A stretch of DNA of 64,000 bases from Pseudoxanthomonas spadix (GCF_003703395.1 NZ_RDQN01000001.1:248001-312000); one strand, 5' to 3'; counted from the stretch's first letter, positions 37,283 to 46,335 are shown. The notes: generated from the sequence alone by a model not told the origin. A program made the numbers and translations.

Positions 37283-38242
37283 TCAGCCGCTGTGAGTCTT
37301 TCTGGCCGCGACCTTCTTCCCCGACTTCCCCACCAGCCGCTCCGGCAATTCCTGCAGCGCAGCCACCATCCTCGCCAGCACCAGCTGGGCGGCACGGCTG
37401 GGCTGGCGGCGCGGGGCGGTGCACACGGCCAGCTGCAGGGGGCGCGCCTGCCAGCCGTGCAGGGGGACGAAGGCCAGGGTGCCCTGTTCGACATCGTGGG
37501 CCACGTCCACCAGGCTCAGCACGCCCACGCCGCCGCCGGCGCGGATCAGCGAGCGGATCAGGCGGGTGTCGTTGCAGGTGGTGACCCGGCGCGGGTCCAC
37601 GCCGTGGCGCAGGTACAGGCTGCGGGTGCGCTCCTCGATCACCAGCGGCGCGGCCGGCACCAGCAGGCGTTGGTCCAGCAGCCGGCTCATGGCCAGGGTC
37701 TTCTCGCCGGCCAGGGCGTGAGCGGGCGGCAGGACCGCGCCCACCGGCACCTCGATGGCCGCGCGCACTTCCAGGTTGCCATGCTCGACCGGGTCCAGCA
37801 GCAGGCCGAAGTCGACTTCGGCCGCGGCCACCAGTTCGCTGGCGATGCGGTTCTTGACCACGCGCAGGTCGAAGGAGAAGCCGGGATATTCGCAGGTCAG
37901 CTCGGCCAGCAGCTGCGGCACGAAGCCTTCGCTCAGGGCGTCGATCAGGGCGATGCTGACGTGGCCGCGGCGCAGCCCGCGCAGGTCGCCCACGCGCTCC
38001 AGCGTGCGGGCGTGTTCCTTGCGCCAGCGGGTGAGATCGTCCAGCAGCAGCTCGCCGGCGGTGGTGAGCTTCATGCCGGTGGGCAGGCGTTCGAACAACT
38101 CGGTTTCCAGCTGCTGCTCGGCGCCCTGGATCTGCCGATGGATCGCCGAAGCCGAGACATGCAGCACCTCGGCGGCCTTGCGCAGGTTGCCCTGGGCGGC
38201 GACCTCGATGAAGTAGCTGGCGAAACGGGAGAAGGGCAGCAT
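37283..38242 (-). CDS. LysR-family regulator, probable controller of the purine/Rieske cluster
   Basis: A 319-residue LysR-type regulator. The N-terminal winged helix-turn-helix contains NLRKAAEVLHVSASAIHRQI (residues 19-38). The effector domain spans about 95-300. I chose the ATG at 38242, because the 13 residues before it in frame are not family-like. It is divergent from the Rieske oxygenase gene, and a perfect inverted repeat lies between them. That is the usual LysR layout and suggests it activates the cluster to its right in response to a purine intermediate. The 3' end has been copied repeatedly to its left. It may correspond to HpxR, but that is inferred from context. Confidence 0.88.
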   Translation of the reverse strand: MLPFSRFASYFIEVAAQGNLRKAAEVLHVSASAIHRQIQGAEQQLETELFERLPTGMKLTTAGELLLDDLTRWRKEHARTLERVGDLRGLRRGHVSIALIDALSEGFVPQLLAELTCEYPGFSFDLRVVKNRIASELVAAAEVDFGLLLDPVEHGNLEVRAAIEVPVGAVLPPAHALAGEKTLAMSRLLDQRLLVPAAPLVIEERTRSLYLRHGVDPRRVTTCNDTRLIRSLIRAGGGVGVLSLVDVAHDVEQGTLAFVPLHGWQARPLQLAVCTAPRRQPSRAAQLVLARMVAALQELPERLVGKSGKKVAARKTHSG

Positions 38243-38260
38243 GGCCTGGCCTGTTCTGTT

Positions 38261-38294
38261 TTTTGCAACGGGGAGCTGCAAAATCTCTTATAGA
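38261..38294 (+). promoter_or_regulatory. candidate LysR operator and promoter between regulator and Rieske gene
   Basis: TTTTGCA (38261-38267) and TGCAAAA (38277-38283) form a perfect inverted repeat with a nine-base spacer, which contains the T-N11-A pattern of LysR sites. TATAGA at 38289-38294 could be the -10 of the rightward promoter. The site begins 18 bases from the LysR start codon, so it could serve autorepression as well. Confidence 0.65.
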
Positions 38295-38396
38295 CTGCAA
38301 CACGGGCGGGCAGCAAGGTAGATGCGTTCCTCCGGTTCGCCATGGCCACGCTCCCGTGGGTCCATGGTCCCGGCGCCATCAGGTCGCCTGCCCCGC

Positions 38397-39458
38397 ATGT
38401 CCGCCACTGCCGCCGCTCACCCCGCAAATCCGCACAGCGCGCTGCCGCCCAACTGCACCTTCACCGAGTCGGACTGGCAGCTGCTGGCGCGCCAGTGGTT
38501 CCCGGTGGCCAATGCCGCCGAGGTCACCGGCGCCCCGCACCAGGCCATGCTGCTGGACGAGCCCCTGGTGCTGTATCGGGTGGCGGGCGAAGTGGTGGTG
38601 GCGCGCGATGTCTGCCCGCACCGCGGCGTGCCGTTGAGCATGGGCCGCCACGATGACCAGGGCGTGGTGTGTCCATACCACGGCCTGCGCTTTGGCAGTG
38701 GCGGGCGCTGCAACCGGGTGCCGTCCAGCCCGGACAGGCCGATCCCGGCCAAGCTGCACCTGACAACCTATCCGGCGGTGGAGCGCTACGGCCTGGTCTG
38801 GACCTGCCTGGCGCCCGATCCGCAGTCGCCGGCGCCGCTGCCGGTGATGCCGCACTGGGACGATGCCGGCTTCCAGCAGATCAACTGCCCGGCCTTCGAC
38901 ATCAACGGCTTTGCCGGGCGCCAGATGGAAGGCTTCCTGGACGTGGCGCATTTTGCCTGGATCCACACCGGCACCTTCGCCGACCCGGACAACCAGCGGG
39001 TGCCGGACTACACGACGGTGGAAACCGAACACGGCTTCCGCGCCGACTACATCAGCAGCGTCAGCAACTACGGCGAGGGTTTGCGCCACCTGGCGCCGGC
39101 AGACTTTGCCTGGCTGCGCAGGTTCGAGACCCACCTGCCGTTCACCGCCTCGCTGACCATCCATTTCCCGGGCCAGGACCGGCTGGTGATCTTCAATTGC
39201 GCCAGCCCGATGTCGGCGCGCAAGACCCGGCTGTTCGTGCCGATTGCACGCAACTTCAACCTGGCCCAGCCGGTGGAGGAGGTGCACGCCTTCAACCTGC
39301 GGGTGTTCGAGGAGGACCGGGCCATGGTCGAGATGCAGAAGCCCGAGCGCCTGCCGCTGGACATGGCGCTGGAGGCGCACATTCCCGCCGACCGCAGTTC
39401 CATCGCCTATCGCCGCGGCCTGAAGAAAATGGGCTTTGGCGCGTTCTTCCTGGCCTGA
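38397..39458 (+). CDS. Rieske non-heme iron oxygenase (HpxD-like by context)
   Basis: A 353-residue oxygenase component of the VanA-like group. The Rieske centre is CPHRGVPLSMG and CPYHGLRF (about residues 67-91). The non-heme iron site is in FLDVAHFAWIHTG near residue 180. Electrons would come from the reductase encoded six bases downstream. In Klebsiella an equivalent pair (HpxD/HpxE) is implicated in oxidising hypoxanthine, and the surrounding purine genes make that the best guess. A demethylase role, as in other VanA relatives, cannot be excluded. I chose the ATG at 38397; an in-frame start at 38322 adds residues without homology. Confidence 0.85.
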   Translation: MSATAAAHPANPHSALPPNCTFTESDWQLLARQWFPVANAAEVTGAPHQAMLLDEPLVLYRVAGEVVVARDVCPHRGVPLSMGRHDDQGVVCPYHGLRFGSGGRCNRVPSSPDRPIPAKLHLTTYPAVERYGLVWTCLAPDPQSPAPLPVMPHWDDAGFQQINCPAFDINGFAGRQMEGFLDVAHFAWIHTGTFADPDNQRVPDYTTVETEHGFRADYISSVSNYGEGLRHLAPADFAWLRRFETHLPFTASLTIHFPGQDRLVIFNCASPMSARKTRLFVPIARNFNLAQPVEEVHAFNLRVFEEDRAMVEMQKPERLPLDMALEAHIPADRSSIAYRRGLKKMGFGAFFLA

Positions 39459-39463
39459 TCGCC

Positions 39464-40429
39464 ATGGCCCTGCTGCCGGTGATCGTGGATGCGATGAGCC
39501 GCCAGGGCGCGGGCAACATGGCCCTGGAGCTGGTCTCGGCCGATGGCGCGCCGTTACCGGCGTTCGAGGCCGGGGCACATGTGGACCTGCACCTGCCCGG
39601 CGGGCTGGTGCGCCAGTATTCGATCGCCAGCACCCCGGCCGACCTGACGCGCTACGTGCTGTGCGTGCGGCGCCAAGCGGCCTCGCGCGGCGGCTCGGCC
39701 TGCGTGCACGAACGCCTGCGCGTGGGCGATACGCTGACCATCTCCGCGCCGCGCAACCTGTTCGCGCTGCAACCGGGCGCGCACCACGTGCTGGTCGCCG
39801 GCGGCATCGGGGTCACCCCGCTGCTGGCCATGGCCCAGCAGCTGTACGCACGCCGCGCGTCCTTCGAGCTGCATTACTACACCCGCAGCCGCAGCGAAGT
39901 GGCCTTCGAACGCCTGCTGCAGGAACGGCTCGGCCCGCAGCATGTGCAGGTGCATTGTGGCGATGAGGGCCGCCACGCGCGCCAGCACCTGCCCGCGGCG
40001 TTGCAGGCCGGCGAGGCGGACCATCAGCTCTACCTGTGCGGCCCGGCCGCCTTCATGGAACACATCGCCGCCGCGGCGCGCGTGCACGGCTGGGCGGCCG
40101 AGCGCATCCACAGCGAGGCCTTTGCGCCGCCGGCGGCCATCGTGCAGGGCGACGGTGACGACGCCGGCTTCGAGGTCGAATTGGCCTCGTCCGGCCAGGT
40201 CTTCGCCATCCCCCCGGGCCGGACCATCGCCGCGGTGCTGCAGGAAGCCGGCGTGGCCCTGAGCCTGTCGTGCGAGATGGGCATGTGCGGCGCCTGCCTG
40301 ACCGATGTGGTCGATGGCATCCCCGACCACCGCGACAGCGTGCAGAGCGCGCAGGAAAAGCGCAGCAACCGGCAGATGACCCTGTGCTGCTCGCGCAGCC
40401 ACAGCGCGCGGCTGGTCCTGGCGCTGTGA
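39464..40429 (+). CDS. oxygenase reductase with FMN, NAD and 2Fe-2S domains (HpxE-like by context)
   Basis: A 321-residue phthalate-dioxygenase-reductase type protein. The flavin domain has RQYSIASTP near residue 50. The NAD domain has VAGGIGVTPLLAM near 112 and LYLCGPAAFM. The C-terminal plant-type ferredoxin has the cluster ligands in SCEMGMCGACLTDV and a last Cys in TLCCSRS. It passes electrons from NAD(P)H to the Rieske oxygenase upstream. The start lies five bases after the oxygenase stop, so they form one transcript. Confidence 0.9.
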   Translation: MALLPVIVDAMSRQGAGNMALELVSADGAPLPAFEAGAHVDLHLPGGLVRQYSIASTPADLTRYVLCVRRQAASRGGSACVHERLRVGDTLTISAPRNLFALQPGAHHVLVAGGIGVTPLLAMAQQLYARRASFELHYYTRSRSEVAFERLLQERLGPQHVQVHCGDEGRHARQHLPAALQAGEADHQLYLCGPAAFMEHIAAAARVHGWAAERIHSEAFAPPAAIVQGDGDDAGFEVELASSGQVFAIPPGRTIAAVLQEAGVALSLSCEMGMCGACLTDVVDGIPDHRDSVQSAQEKRSNRQMTLCCSRSHSARLVLAL

Positions 40430-40834
40430 GCGTGGCCGGCGCACATTGGGGTCTGCGCCGCGCGCCGGCTGCGGGCATGATGCAGCTCACGGCATCCAAG
40501 CGGCGCACTTTTTGCCCCCTGCCTTTTGCGCAGCAAAGGGGAGGGCCGGGGTGGGGTCGCTCTTGCTCTGGCTGCACGGCGCAAGCAAAAGCAACCCCTC
40601 CCCAGCCCTCCCCTGCTGCGCAGGGGAGGGGGCCAGAATGTTCCCCAGCCCTTCCCGTGCAGGGGAGGGGGCCAGAATGCTCCCCAGCCCTTCCCGTGCA
40701 GGGGAGGGGCCAGAATGCTCTTCAGCCCTCCTCTGCTGCACAGGGGAGGGGGCGAGAATGCGCTTCCCCGGCCCTGTCCTGCTGCGCAGGGCAGGGACCA
40801 AGCCTGCACTGACCCGACCGGATCTTGTTTTCGC
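40430..40834 (+). repeat. intergenic region with a tandem hairpin array
   Basis: Between 40600 and 40800 five imperfect units of about 36-43 bp follow each other. Each has CCCCAGCCCT, a GC-rich hairpin of the form CCCCTGC...GCAGGGG, and GGCCAGAATG. A related, partly inverted segment (CCTTTTGCGCAGCAAAGG) lies at about 40523-40540. No gene is present in these 405 bases. The array separates the oxygenase pair from the amidase gene, so it may attenuate or terminate transcription between them. Confidence 0.85.
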
Positions 40835-42268
40835 ATGAGCCTTGCATCAGCCACCGCCGCCGACCTCGATCCGCGCCACCGTCCGGGCGTGGTCCAGAAC
40901 CTGGCGCTGCTGGCCGAATACACCAGCGCGCTGGCAGGTTTCGCGCCCGAGCTGCCCTCGACCCATGAAACCGACGCCGCCACGCCCGCCAATACGGTCG
41001 GCGGCGAGCACGCGGCGCTGATCGAGCAGCTGCACGCGCGCAATCCCGCGCTGATGGCCTTCACCCGCATCTTCGCGGTGGACCCCAGCGGGCAGGGTGT
41101 TCGCACGCCGGCCGAAGGCGCGCTGGCCGGGGTGCCGTTCGCGGTCAAGGATCTGTTCGACGTGCAGGGCCTGCCGACCACGGCCGGCGCGGCCATGCGC
41201 GTGGACGCTGCCCCTGCCGCGCGCGATGCCGAAGTGGTGCGCCGGCTCAAGGCCGCCGGCGCGGTGCTGGTGGGCACGACCAACATGGACGAATTCGCCT
41301 ACGGCTTTGCCACGGTCAACGCGCACTTCGGCACCACCCGCAACCCGCACGATCCGGCGCGCCTGGCCGGCGGCTCGTCGGGCGGCTCGGCGGCGGCGGT
41401 CGCCGCAGGCCTGGTGCCGTTCGCGCTGGGCTCGGACACCAACGGTTCGATCCGCGTGCCGGCGGCGCTGTGCGGGATCTATGGCCTGCGCAGCACGCAT
41501 GGGCAGGTGCCGCTGCAAGGGGTGTTTCCGTTCGTCCAGGCCCTGGATGTGGCCGGCCCGTTTGCGCGGTCGCTGGACCTGCTGCAGACCGTGCATGAAG
41601 TGATGGCGGACACCGCCCTGGCGAAGATCGATGTGGCCGGCCTGCGGATCGCGCGCCTGGGCGGCTGGTTCGCGCGCAATCTCGATCCGGACCTGCGCGC
41701 CGGGCTGGATGGCATCAGCGCCGCGCTGGAGATTTCCGGCCCGGTGGAGCTGCCGCAGGCCGAGCAGTCGCGCCGGGCCGCGTTCGTGATGACCGCGATG
41801 GAAGGTGGTTTCTTGCACCGCCAGGCGCTGCGCACCAACCCCGATGGCTTCGATCCCGCGGTGCGCGACCGCCTGCTGGCCGGGCTGTTGCAGCCGGCCG
41901 AACACTGGCTGCAGGTGCAGCGCTTCGCCGAATGGTTCGGCCAGGCGATGGCGCGGCTGTGGCAGCACTTGGATGTGCTGATCGCACCGGCGGTGCCGTG
42001 CGTGGCCCCGCGCATCGACCAGGCGAGCATCGAGGTCGATGGCCAGCAGGTCTCCGCGCGCGCCAACCTGGGCATGTTCACCCAGCCGCTGGGCCTGGCC
42101 GGCTGCCCGGTGCTGGCGGTGCCGCTGCATCGCCCGGGACGGCTGCCGCTGGGCGTGCAGCTGGTGGCTGCGCCGGGGCGCGAGGATCGCCTGTTTGCGC
42201 TGGCCCGGCAGCTGGAGGCCATCGGCCTGACCGGGGTCAGCGCACCGCCGGTCGAGGGCCAGGCCTGA
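40835..42268 (+). CDS. AtzE/HpxY-like amidase with an HpxX/AtzG-like N-terminal segment
   Basis: A 477-residue amidase-signature enzyme. The catalytic Lys is K105 in FAVKDLFDVQG, the cis-Ser lies in GGSSGGSAAA (181-182) and the nucleophile is S205 in DTNGSIRVP. In Klebsiella hpxWXYZ the homologous amidase HpxY works on oxalurate-level intermediates with the small protein HpxX. Here residues 8-38 (DLDPRHRPGVVQNLALLAEY onwards) resemble that DUF4089/AtzG small subunit. The two therefore look fused, and no separate hpxX gene is seen. The substrate is inferred from the cluster. One base overlaps with the next gene. Confidence 0.82.
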   Translation: MSLASATAADLDPRHRPGVVQNLALLAEYTSALAGFAPELPSTHETDAATPANTVGGEHAALIEQLHARNPALMAFTRIFAVDPSGQGVRTPAEGALAGVPFAVKDLFDVQGLPTTAGAAMRVDAAPAARDAEVVRRLKAAGAVLVGTTNMDEFAYGFATVNAHFGTTRNPHDPARLAGGSSGGSAAAVAAGLVPFALGSDTNGSIRVPAALCGIYGLRSTHGQVPLQGVFPFVQALDVAGPFARSLDLLQTVHEVMADTALAKIDVAGLRIARLGGWFARNLDPDLRAGLDGISAALEISGPVELPQAEQSRRAAFVMTAMEGGFLHRQALRTNPDGFDPAVRDRLLAGLLQPAEHWLQVQRFAEWFGQAMARLWQHLDVLIAPAVPCVAPRIDQASIEVDGQQVSARANLGMFTQPLGLAGCPVLAVPLHRPGRLPLGVQLVAAPGREDRLFALARQLEAIGLTGVSAPPVEGQA

Positions 42269-43854
42269 TGCTGCACACCTTGCGCGCGCGCCGCGGCATG
42301 ACGGTGGCCCCGCACCACCTGGCAGCGCACGCCGGGCGCGATGTGCTGCGCGAGGGCGGCAGCGCGGTCGAAGCCTGCGTGGCCATGGCCGCGACCCTGG
42401 CGGTGGTGTATCCGCACATGACCGGGATCGGTGGCGACGGCTTCTGGCTGGTGCGCGAAGCCGACGGCCGGGTGCATGCCATCGATGCCTGCGGGCGCAG
42501 CGCCCAGGCGGCGACGCTGGCCTTCTACGCGGGCCAGACCCGGATCCCCTGGCGCGGTCCGGGCGCGGCCAACACGGTGGCCGGTACGGTCTCCGGCTGG
42601 GCGCTGGCGCTGGCGCTGGCCGGCGAAGGCAACCGCCTGCCGCTGGCGCGGCTGCTGGAGGAGGCGATCGCGCACGCCCGCGCCGGGGTGCCGGTGACCG
42701 CTGGCGGCGCCCAGGTCGCCGCGGCCAAGGGCGCCGAGCTGCGCGCGCAGCCCGGTGCCTACGCGGCCACGTTCGAACCGGATGGCCGTGCGCTGCGCGA
42801 GGGCGAGCTGCTGCGCCAGCCGCGGCTGGCCGACACGCTGGCGCAGCTGGCCCGCGCCGGCCTGGACGATTTCTACCGCGGCGCGCTGGCCCGGACCATC
42901 GCCGCCGACCTGGCCGCGCTGGGCAGTCCGCTGGCGCTGGCCGACCTGCAGGCCCACCGCGCGCAGGCCAGCACCCCGCTGCACGTGCGCCTGGAGCAGG
43001 CCACGCTGTACAACCACGCGCCGCCGACCCAGGGCCTGGCCTCGCTGCTGATCCTGGCGCTGTTCGAGCGCCTGCAGGTGCAGCAGGGTGAGGGCTTCGC
43101 GCACGTGCATGGCCTGGTCGAGGCGACCAAGCAGGCGTTCCTGATCCGCGATGCGCATGTCGGCGACCCGGCCTGGATGTCGCTCGATCCGCAGGCGCTG
43201 CTGGACGATGCCGCCGCCCTGGACGGCCTGGCCGCGCGCATCGACCCGGCCCGCGCCCTGCCGTGGCCCCAGCCCGCGCAGGCCGGCGACACCACCTGGT
43301 TCGGCGCGATCGATGGGCGCGGCCAGGCGGTGAGCTGCATCCAGTCCACGTATTTCGAATTCGGCTCCGGGCTGGTGCTGCCGGCGACCGGGATCACCTG
43401 GCAGAACCGCGGCTGCAGCTTCGGCCTGGCCGCCGATGGCTGGAATGCGCTCAAGCCTGGGCGCAAGCCGTTCCACACGCTCAACCCGGCGCTGGCGGTG
43501 TTCGACGATGGCCGGGTGATGAGCTACGGCACCATGGGCGGCGAAGGCCAGCCGCAGACCCAGGCGGCGATCTTCAGCCGCTATGCGCGCTTCGGCATGC
43601 CGCTGCAGCAGGCGGTGAGCGCGCCGCGCTGGCTGCTGGGCCGCACCTGGGGCGAGGACAGCACCTCGCTGAAGCTGGAGGACCGCTTCGCGCCCGAGCT
43701 CATCCAGGCGCTGCGCGCTGCCGGCCATGTGGTCGAACTGCTGCCGGCCCATACCTCGGTGATGGGCCACGCCGGCGCCCTGGTGCGCGAAGCCGATGGC
43801 ACCCTCAGCGGCGCCAGCGATCCACGCAGCGACGGGGTGGTGGCCGGATGGTAG
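42268..43854 (+). CDS. hpxW: gamma-glutamyltransferase-family oxamate amidohydrolase HpxW
   Basis: A 528-residue Ntn-hydrolase of the gamma-glutamyltranspeptidase family. It would self-cleave before T342 in GDTTWFGAID to make large and small subunits, with that Thr as nucleophile. No signal peptide is seen, so it is cytoplasmic, unlike true Ggt. The clustering with amidase, DUF3225 and allantoate genes matches Klebsiella HpxW, reported as an oxamate amidohydrolase. The N-terminal segment RRGMTVAPHHLAAHAG and MTGIGGDGFWLV are family-typical. It overlaps neighbours on both sides, so it is part of one operon. Confidence 0.85.
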   Translation: MLHTLRARRGMTVAPHHLAAHAGRDVLREGGSAVEACVAMAATLAVVYPHMTGIGGDGFWLVREADGRVHAIDACGRSAQAATLAFYAGQTRIPWRGPGAANTVAGTVSGWALALALAGEGNRLPLARLLEEAIAHARAGVPVTAGGAQVAAAKGAELRAQPGAYAATFEPDGRALREGELLRQPRLADTLAQLARAGLDDFYRGALARTIAADLAALGSPLALADLQAHRAQASTPLHVRLEQATLYNHAPPTQGLASLLILALFERLQVQQGEGFAHVHGLVEATKQAFLIRDAHVGDPAWMSLDPQALLDDAAALDGLAARIDPARALPWPQPAQAGDTTWFGAIDGRGQAVSCIQSTYFEFGSGLVLPATGITWQNRGCSFGLAADGWNALKPGRKPFHTLNPALAVFDDGRVMSYGTMGGEGQPQTQAAIFSRYARFGMPLQQAVSAPRWLLGRTWGEDSTSLKLEDRFAPELIQALRAAGHVVELLPAHTSVMGHAGALVREADGTLSGASDPRSDGVVAGW

Positions 43855-45104
43855 ATCTGCAGGCCGCAGGGCAACGCGCCATCGCCCGCTGCGATGCGCT
43901 GGGCGTGGCGCCGTACAGCGACTCGCAGACCGGCCTGTATCGCGCCTGGCTCACGCCCGCCCATCGGGCCGCGCAGGACAAGGTGGCCCAGTGGATGGGC
44001 CAGGCCGGCATGGCCACGCGCATCGATGCGGCCAGCAACCTGGTCGGTCGTTACCAGGGCAACATGCCGCACGCCCCGGCGCTGCTGATCGGCAGCCACC
44101 TGGACAGCGTGCGCGACGCCGGCCGCTACGACGGCCCGCTCGGGATCATGCTGGGCATCGAATGCGTGGCCGCGCTGCAGGCGTCCGGGGCGCGGCTGCC
44201 GTTTGCCATCGAGGTGATCGCCTTCGGCGACGAGGAGGGCTCGCGCTTTCCCGCTTCGATGTTCACCAGTCGCGCGGTGGCCGGCACGCTGTCGGCCGAT
44301 GCGCTGGACGGGATCGTCGATGCGGCCGGCGTGTCGGTGGCCGAGGCCTTGCGTGGCTGGCAGCTCGACCCGGCCCGGATCACCGAGGCTGCGCGCAGGC
44401 CCGAACAGGTCATCGGCTATCTCGAAGCCCATATCGAACAGGGCCCGGTGCTGGAAGCCGAGGGCCTGGCGCTGGGCGTGGTCACCGGCATCGCCGCGCA
44501 GCTGCGCTTTGAGGTCACCGTGACCGGACGCGCCGGCCATGCCGGCACCTCGCCGATGCCGCTGCGCGCCGATGCGCTGGCGGCGGCGGCCGAATGCGTG
44601 CTGGCGGTCGAAGCCATCGCGCGTGCAGACGACAGCGACCTGGTCGCCACCGTCGGCCGGCTGCAGGTGCTGCCCGGCGCGACCAATGTCGTGCCCGGGC
44701 AGGTGCCGTTCTCGCTGGACGTGCGCGCCGGCGACGACGCCACCCGCGATGCCGGGGCGGCGCAGATCCTGGGCCGGTTCCAGGCCATCGCCGCCGCGCG
44801 CGGGGTGCAGGTCCAGGCCATCCAGGTGCAGGACCTGGCCGCAAGCCCGTGCGATGTGCACTTCATCGCGCTGCTGGAACAGGCCGTGGCCGCGCAGGAC
44901 ATCGCCCCGTACCGGCTGGTGTCCGGGGCCGGGCACGATGCGATGGTGATGCGTGCGCTGTGCCCGACCGCCATGCTGTTCGTCCGCTGCGACGGCGGCA
45001 TCTCGCACAACCCGGCCGAGCGCGCGCACGCGGCCGACGCCGGCGTGGCCGTGGCGGCGATGCTGGATTTCATCGAACGATTGGGAGCAACCCGTGGCAC
45101 CTGA
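43848..45104 (+). CDS. allC: allantoate amidohydrolase (M20 family)
   Basis: A 418-residue M20-family amidase that converts allantoate to ureidoglycine, releasing CO2 and ammonia. The two-metal site is made by GSHLDSV, the Asp of GRYDGPLG, GDEEGSRF and AHIEQGP, with a last His in ISHNPAE. The dimerisation domain lies near residues 205-320. Hydantoinase/carbamoylase enzymes share this fold, but the neighbours favour allantoate. The start overlaps hpxW by seven bases. It would act on the product of PuuE, encoded 15 kb away. Confidence 0.88.
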   Translation: MVDLQAAGQRAIARCDALGVAPYSDSQTGLYRAWLTPAHRAAQDKVAQWMGQAGMATRIDAASNLVGRYQGNMPHAPALLIGSHLDSVRDAGRYDGPLGIMLGIECVAALQASGARLPFAIEVIAFGDEEGSRFPASMFTSRAVAGTLSADALDGIVDAAGVSVAEALRGWQLDPARITEAARRPEQVIGYLEAHIEQGPVLEAEGLALGVVTGIAAQLRFEVTVTGRAGHAGTSPMPLRADALAAAAECVLAVEAIARADDSDLVATVGRLQVLPGATNVVPGQVPFSLDVRAGDDATRDAGAAQILGRFQAIAAARGVQVQAIQVQDLAASPCDVHFIALLEQAVAAQDIAPYRLVSGAGHDAMVMRALCPTAMLFVRCDGGISHNPAERAHAADAGVAVAAMLDFIERLGATRGT

Positions 45105-46335
45105 AGTCTTTGCCGAGATCGATCCGCCGCAGCGCCTGCTGATGGGCCCGGGCCCGGTCAATGCCCATCCGCGCGTGCTGCGCGCCATGTCCGCCGACCT
45201 GCTGGGCCAGTTCGATCCGGAGATGACCGCGTACATGAACGAGGTCATGGCGCTGTATCGGCCGATCTTCGGCACACGCAACACCTGGACCTTCCTGGTC
45301 GATGGCACCGCCCGGGCCGGGATCGAGGCGGCGCTGGTGTCGCTGGTGGCGCCGGGACAGACGGTGCTGGTGGTGGACTTCGGCCGCTTCGGCCTGCTGC
45401 TGGGCGAGATCCTGGCGCGGATCGGGGCCAGGATCGAAACCGTCAGCGCGCCCTGGGGCCAGGTCGTCGAACTGGATGCCATCGAGGACGCCCTCAAGCG
45501 CGTGCGGCCCTCGCTGGTGGCCACCATCCACGGCGACACCTCCACCACCATGGCCCAGCCGCTGGAAGGCTTCGGCGCGCTGTGCCGAAAGTACGGCGCG
45601 CTGTCCTACGTGGACGCCACCGCGACCATCGGCGGCATGGAACTGGCCGCCGACCGCTGGGCCGTGGACGTGGTCAGCGGCGGCCTGCAGAAATGCCTGG
45701 GCGGGCCGTCCGGTTCGGCGCCGATCACCCTGTCCGAGGCGGCGGCCGAACGCATCTTCGCGCGCCGGCACGTGGAGCGCGGCATCGTGCGCGATGACCT
45801 GGACGATGGTGAAGGCCCGCGCATCGGCTCCAACTATTTCGACCTGGCCATGGTCATGGACTACTGGTCGGACAAGCGCCTGAACCACCACACCGAGGCC
45901 ACCACGATGCTCTACGGCGCCCGCGAATGCGCGCGCATCGTGTTGCAGGAAGGCCTGGAAAACCGCTGTGCGCGCCATCGCGCCGCTGGCCGCGCGGTCA
46001 CCGCCGGCGCGCGTGCGCTGGGGCTGGAGGTGTTCGGCGAGGATCGCCATCGCATGAGCAACGTCACCGGCCTCGTGATCCCGCCCGGCGTCGATGGCGA
46101 AGCGGTGCGCCGGCGCATGCGCGAGGATTTCCAGATCGAGATCGGCAGCGCGTTCGGCCCGCTGCAGGGCCGGCTCTGGCGGATTGGCGCGATGGGCTAC
46201 AACGCGGCCAAGCACAAGGTCCTGATCACCCTGGGCGCGCTGGAAACGGTCCTGCGCGCCGAAGGCTTCGCTGCGCCGGCCGGCGTGGCGGTGGAAGCGG
46301 CGCTGGCGGCATGGAACGCGGAACTGTCCGCATGA
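45094..46335 (+). CDS. pucG: ureidoglycine-glyoxylate aminotransferase (PucG/HpxJ type)
   Basis: A 413-residue fold-type I PLP aminotransferase of the alanine-glyoxylate/serine-pyruvate group. It opens RLLMGPGPVNAHPRVLRAM, and the PLP Lys is in SGGLQKCLGGPSG near residue 199. In purine clusters this enzyme moves the amino group of unstable ureidoglycine to glyoxylate, giving oxalurate and glycine, which suits the oxalurate/oxamate genes beside it. The GTG start at 45094 lies behind GGGAG and overlaps the amidohydrolase gene by 11 bases. An alanine-glyoxylate role cannot be excluded. Confidence 0.86.
   Translation: MAPEVFAEIDPPQRLLMGPGPVNAHPRVLRAMSADLLGQFDPEMTAYMNEVMALYRPIFGTRNTWTFLVDGTARAGIEAALVSLVAPGQTVLVVDFGRFGLLLGEILARIGARIETVSAPWGQVVELDAIEDALKRVRPSLVATIHGDTSTTMAQPLEGFGALCRKYGALSYVDATATIGGMELAADRWAVDVVSGGLQKCLGGPSGSAPITLSEAAAERIFARRHVERGIVRDDLDDGEGPRIGSNYFDLAMVMDYWSDKRLNHHTEATTMLYGARECARIVLQEGLENRCARHRAAGRAVTAGARALGLEVFGEDRHRMSNVTGLVIPPGVDGEAVRRRMREDFQIEIGSAFGPLQGRLWRIGAMGYNAAKHKVLITLGALETVLRAEGFAAPAGVAVEAALAAWNAELSA

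Noticed and set aside
36424-38293. Long plus-strand frames across the LysR copies
   Set aside because: They are antisense readings of the LysR gene and its fragments, rich in Gln, Gly, His and Arg.
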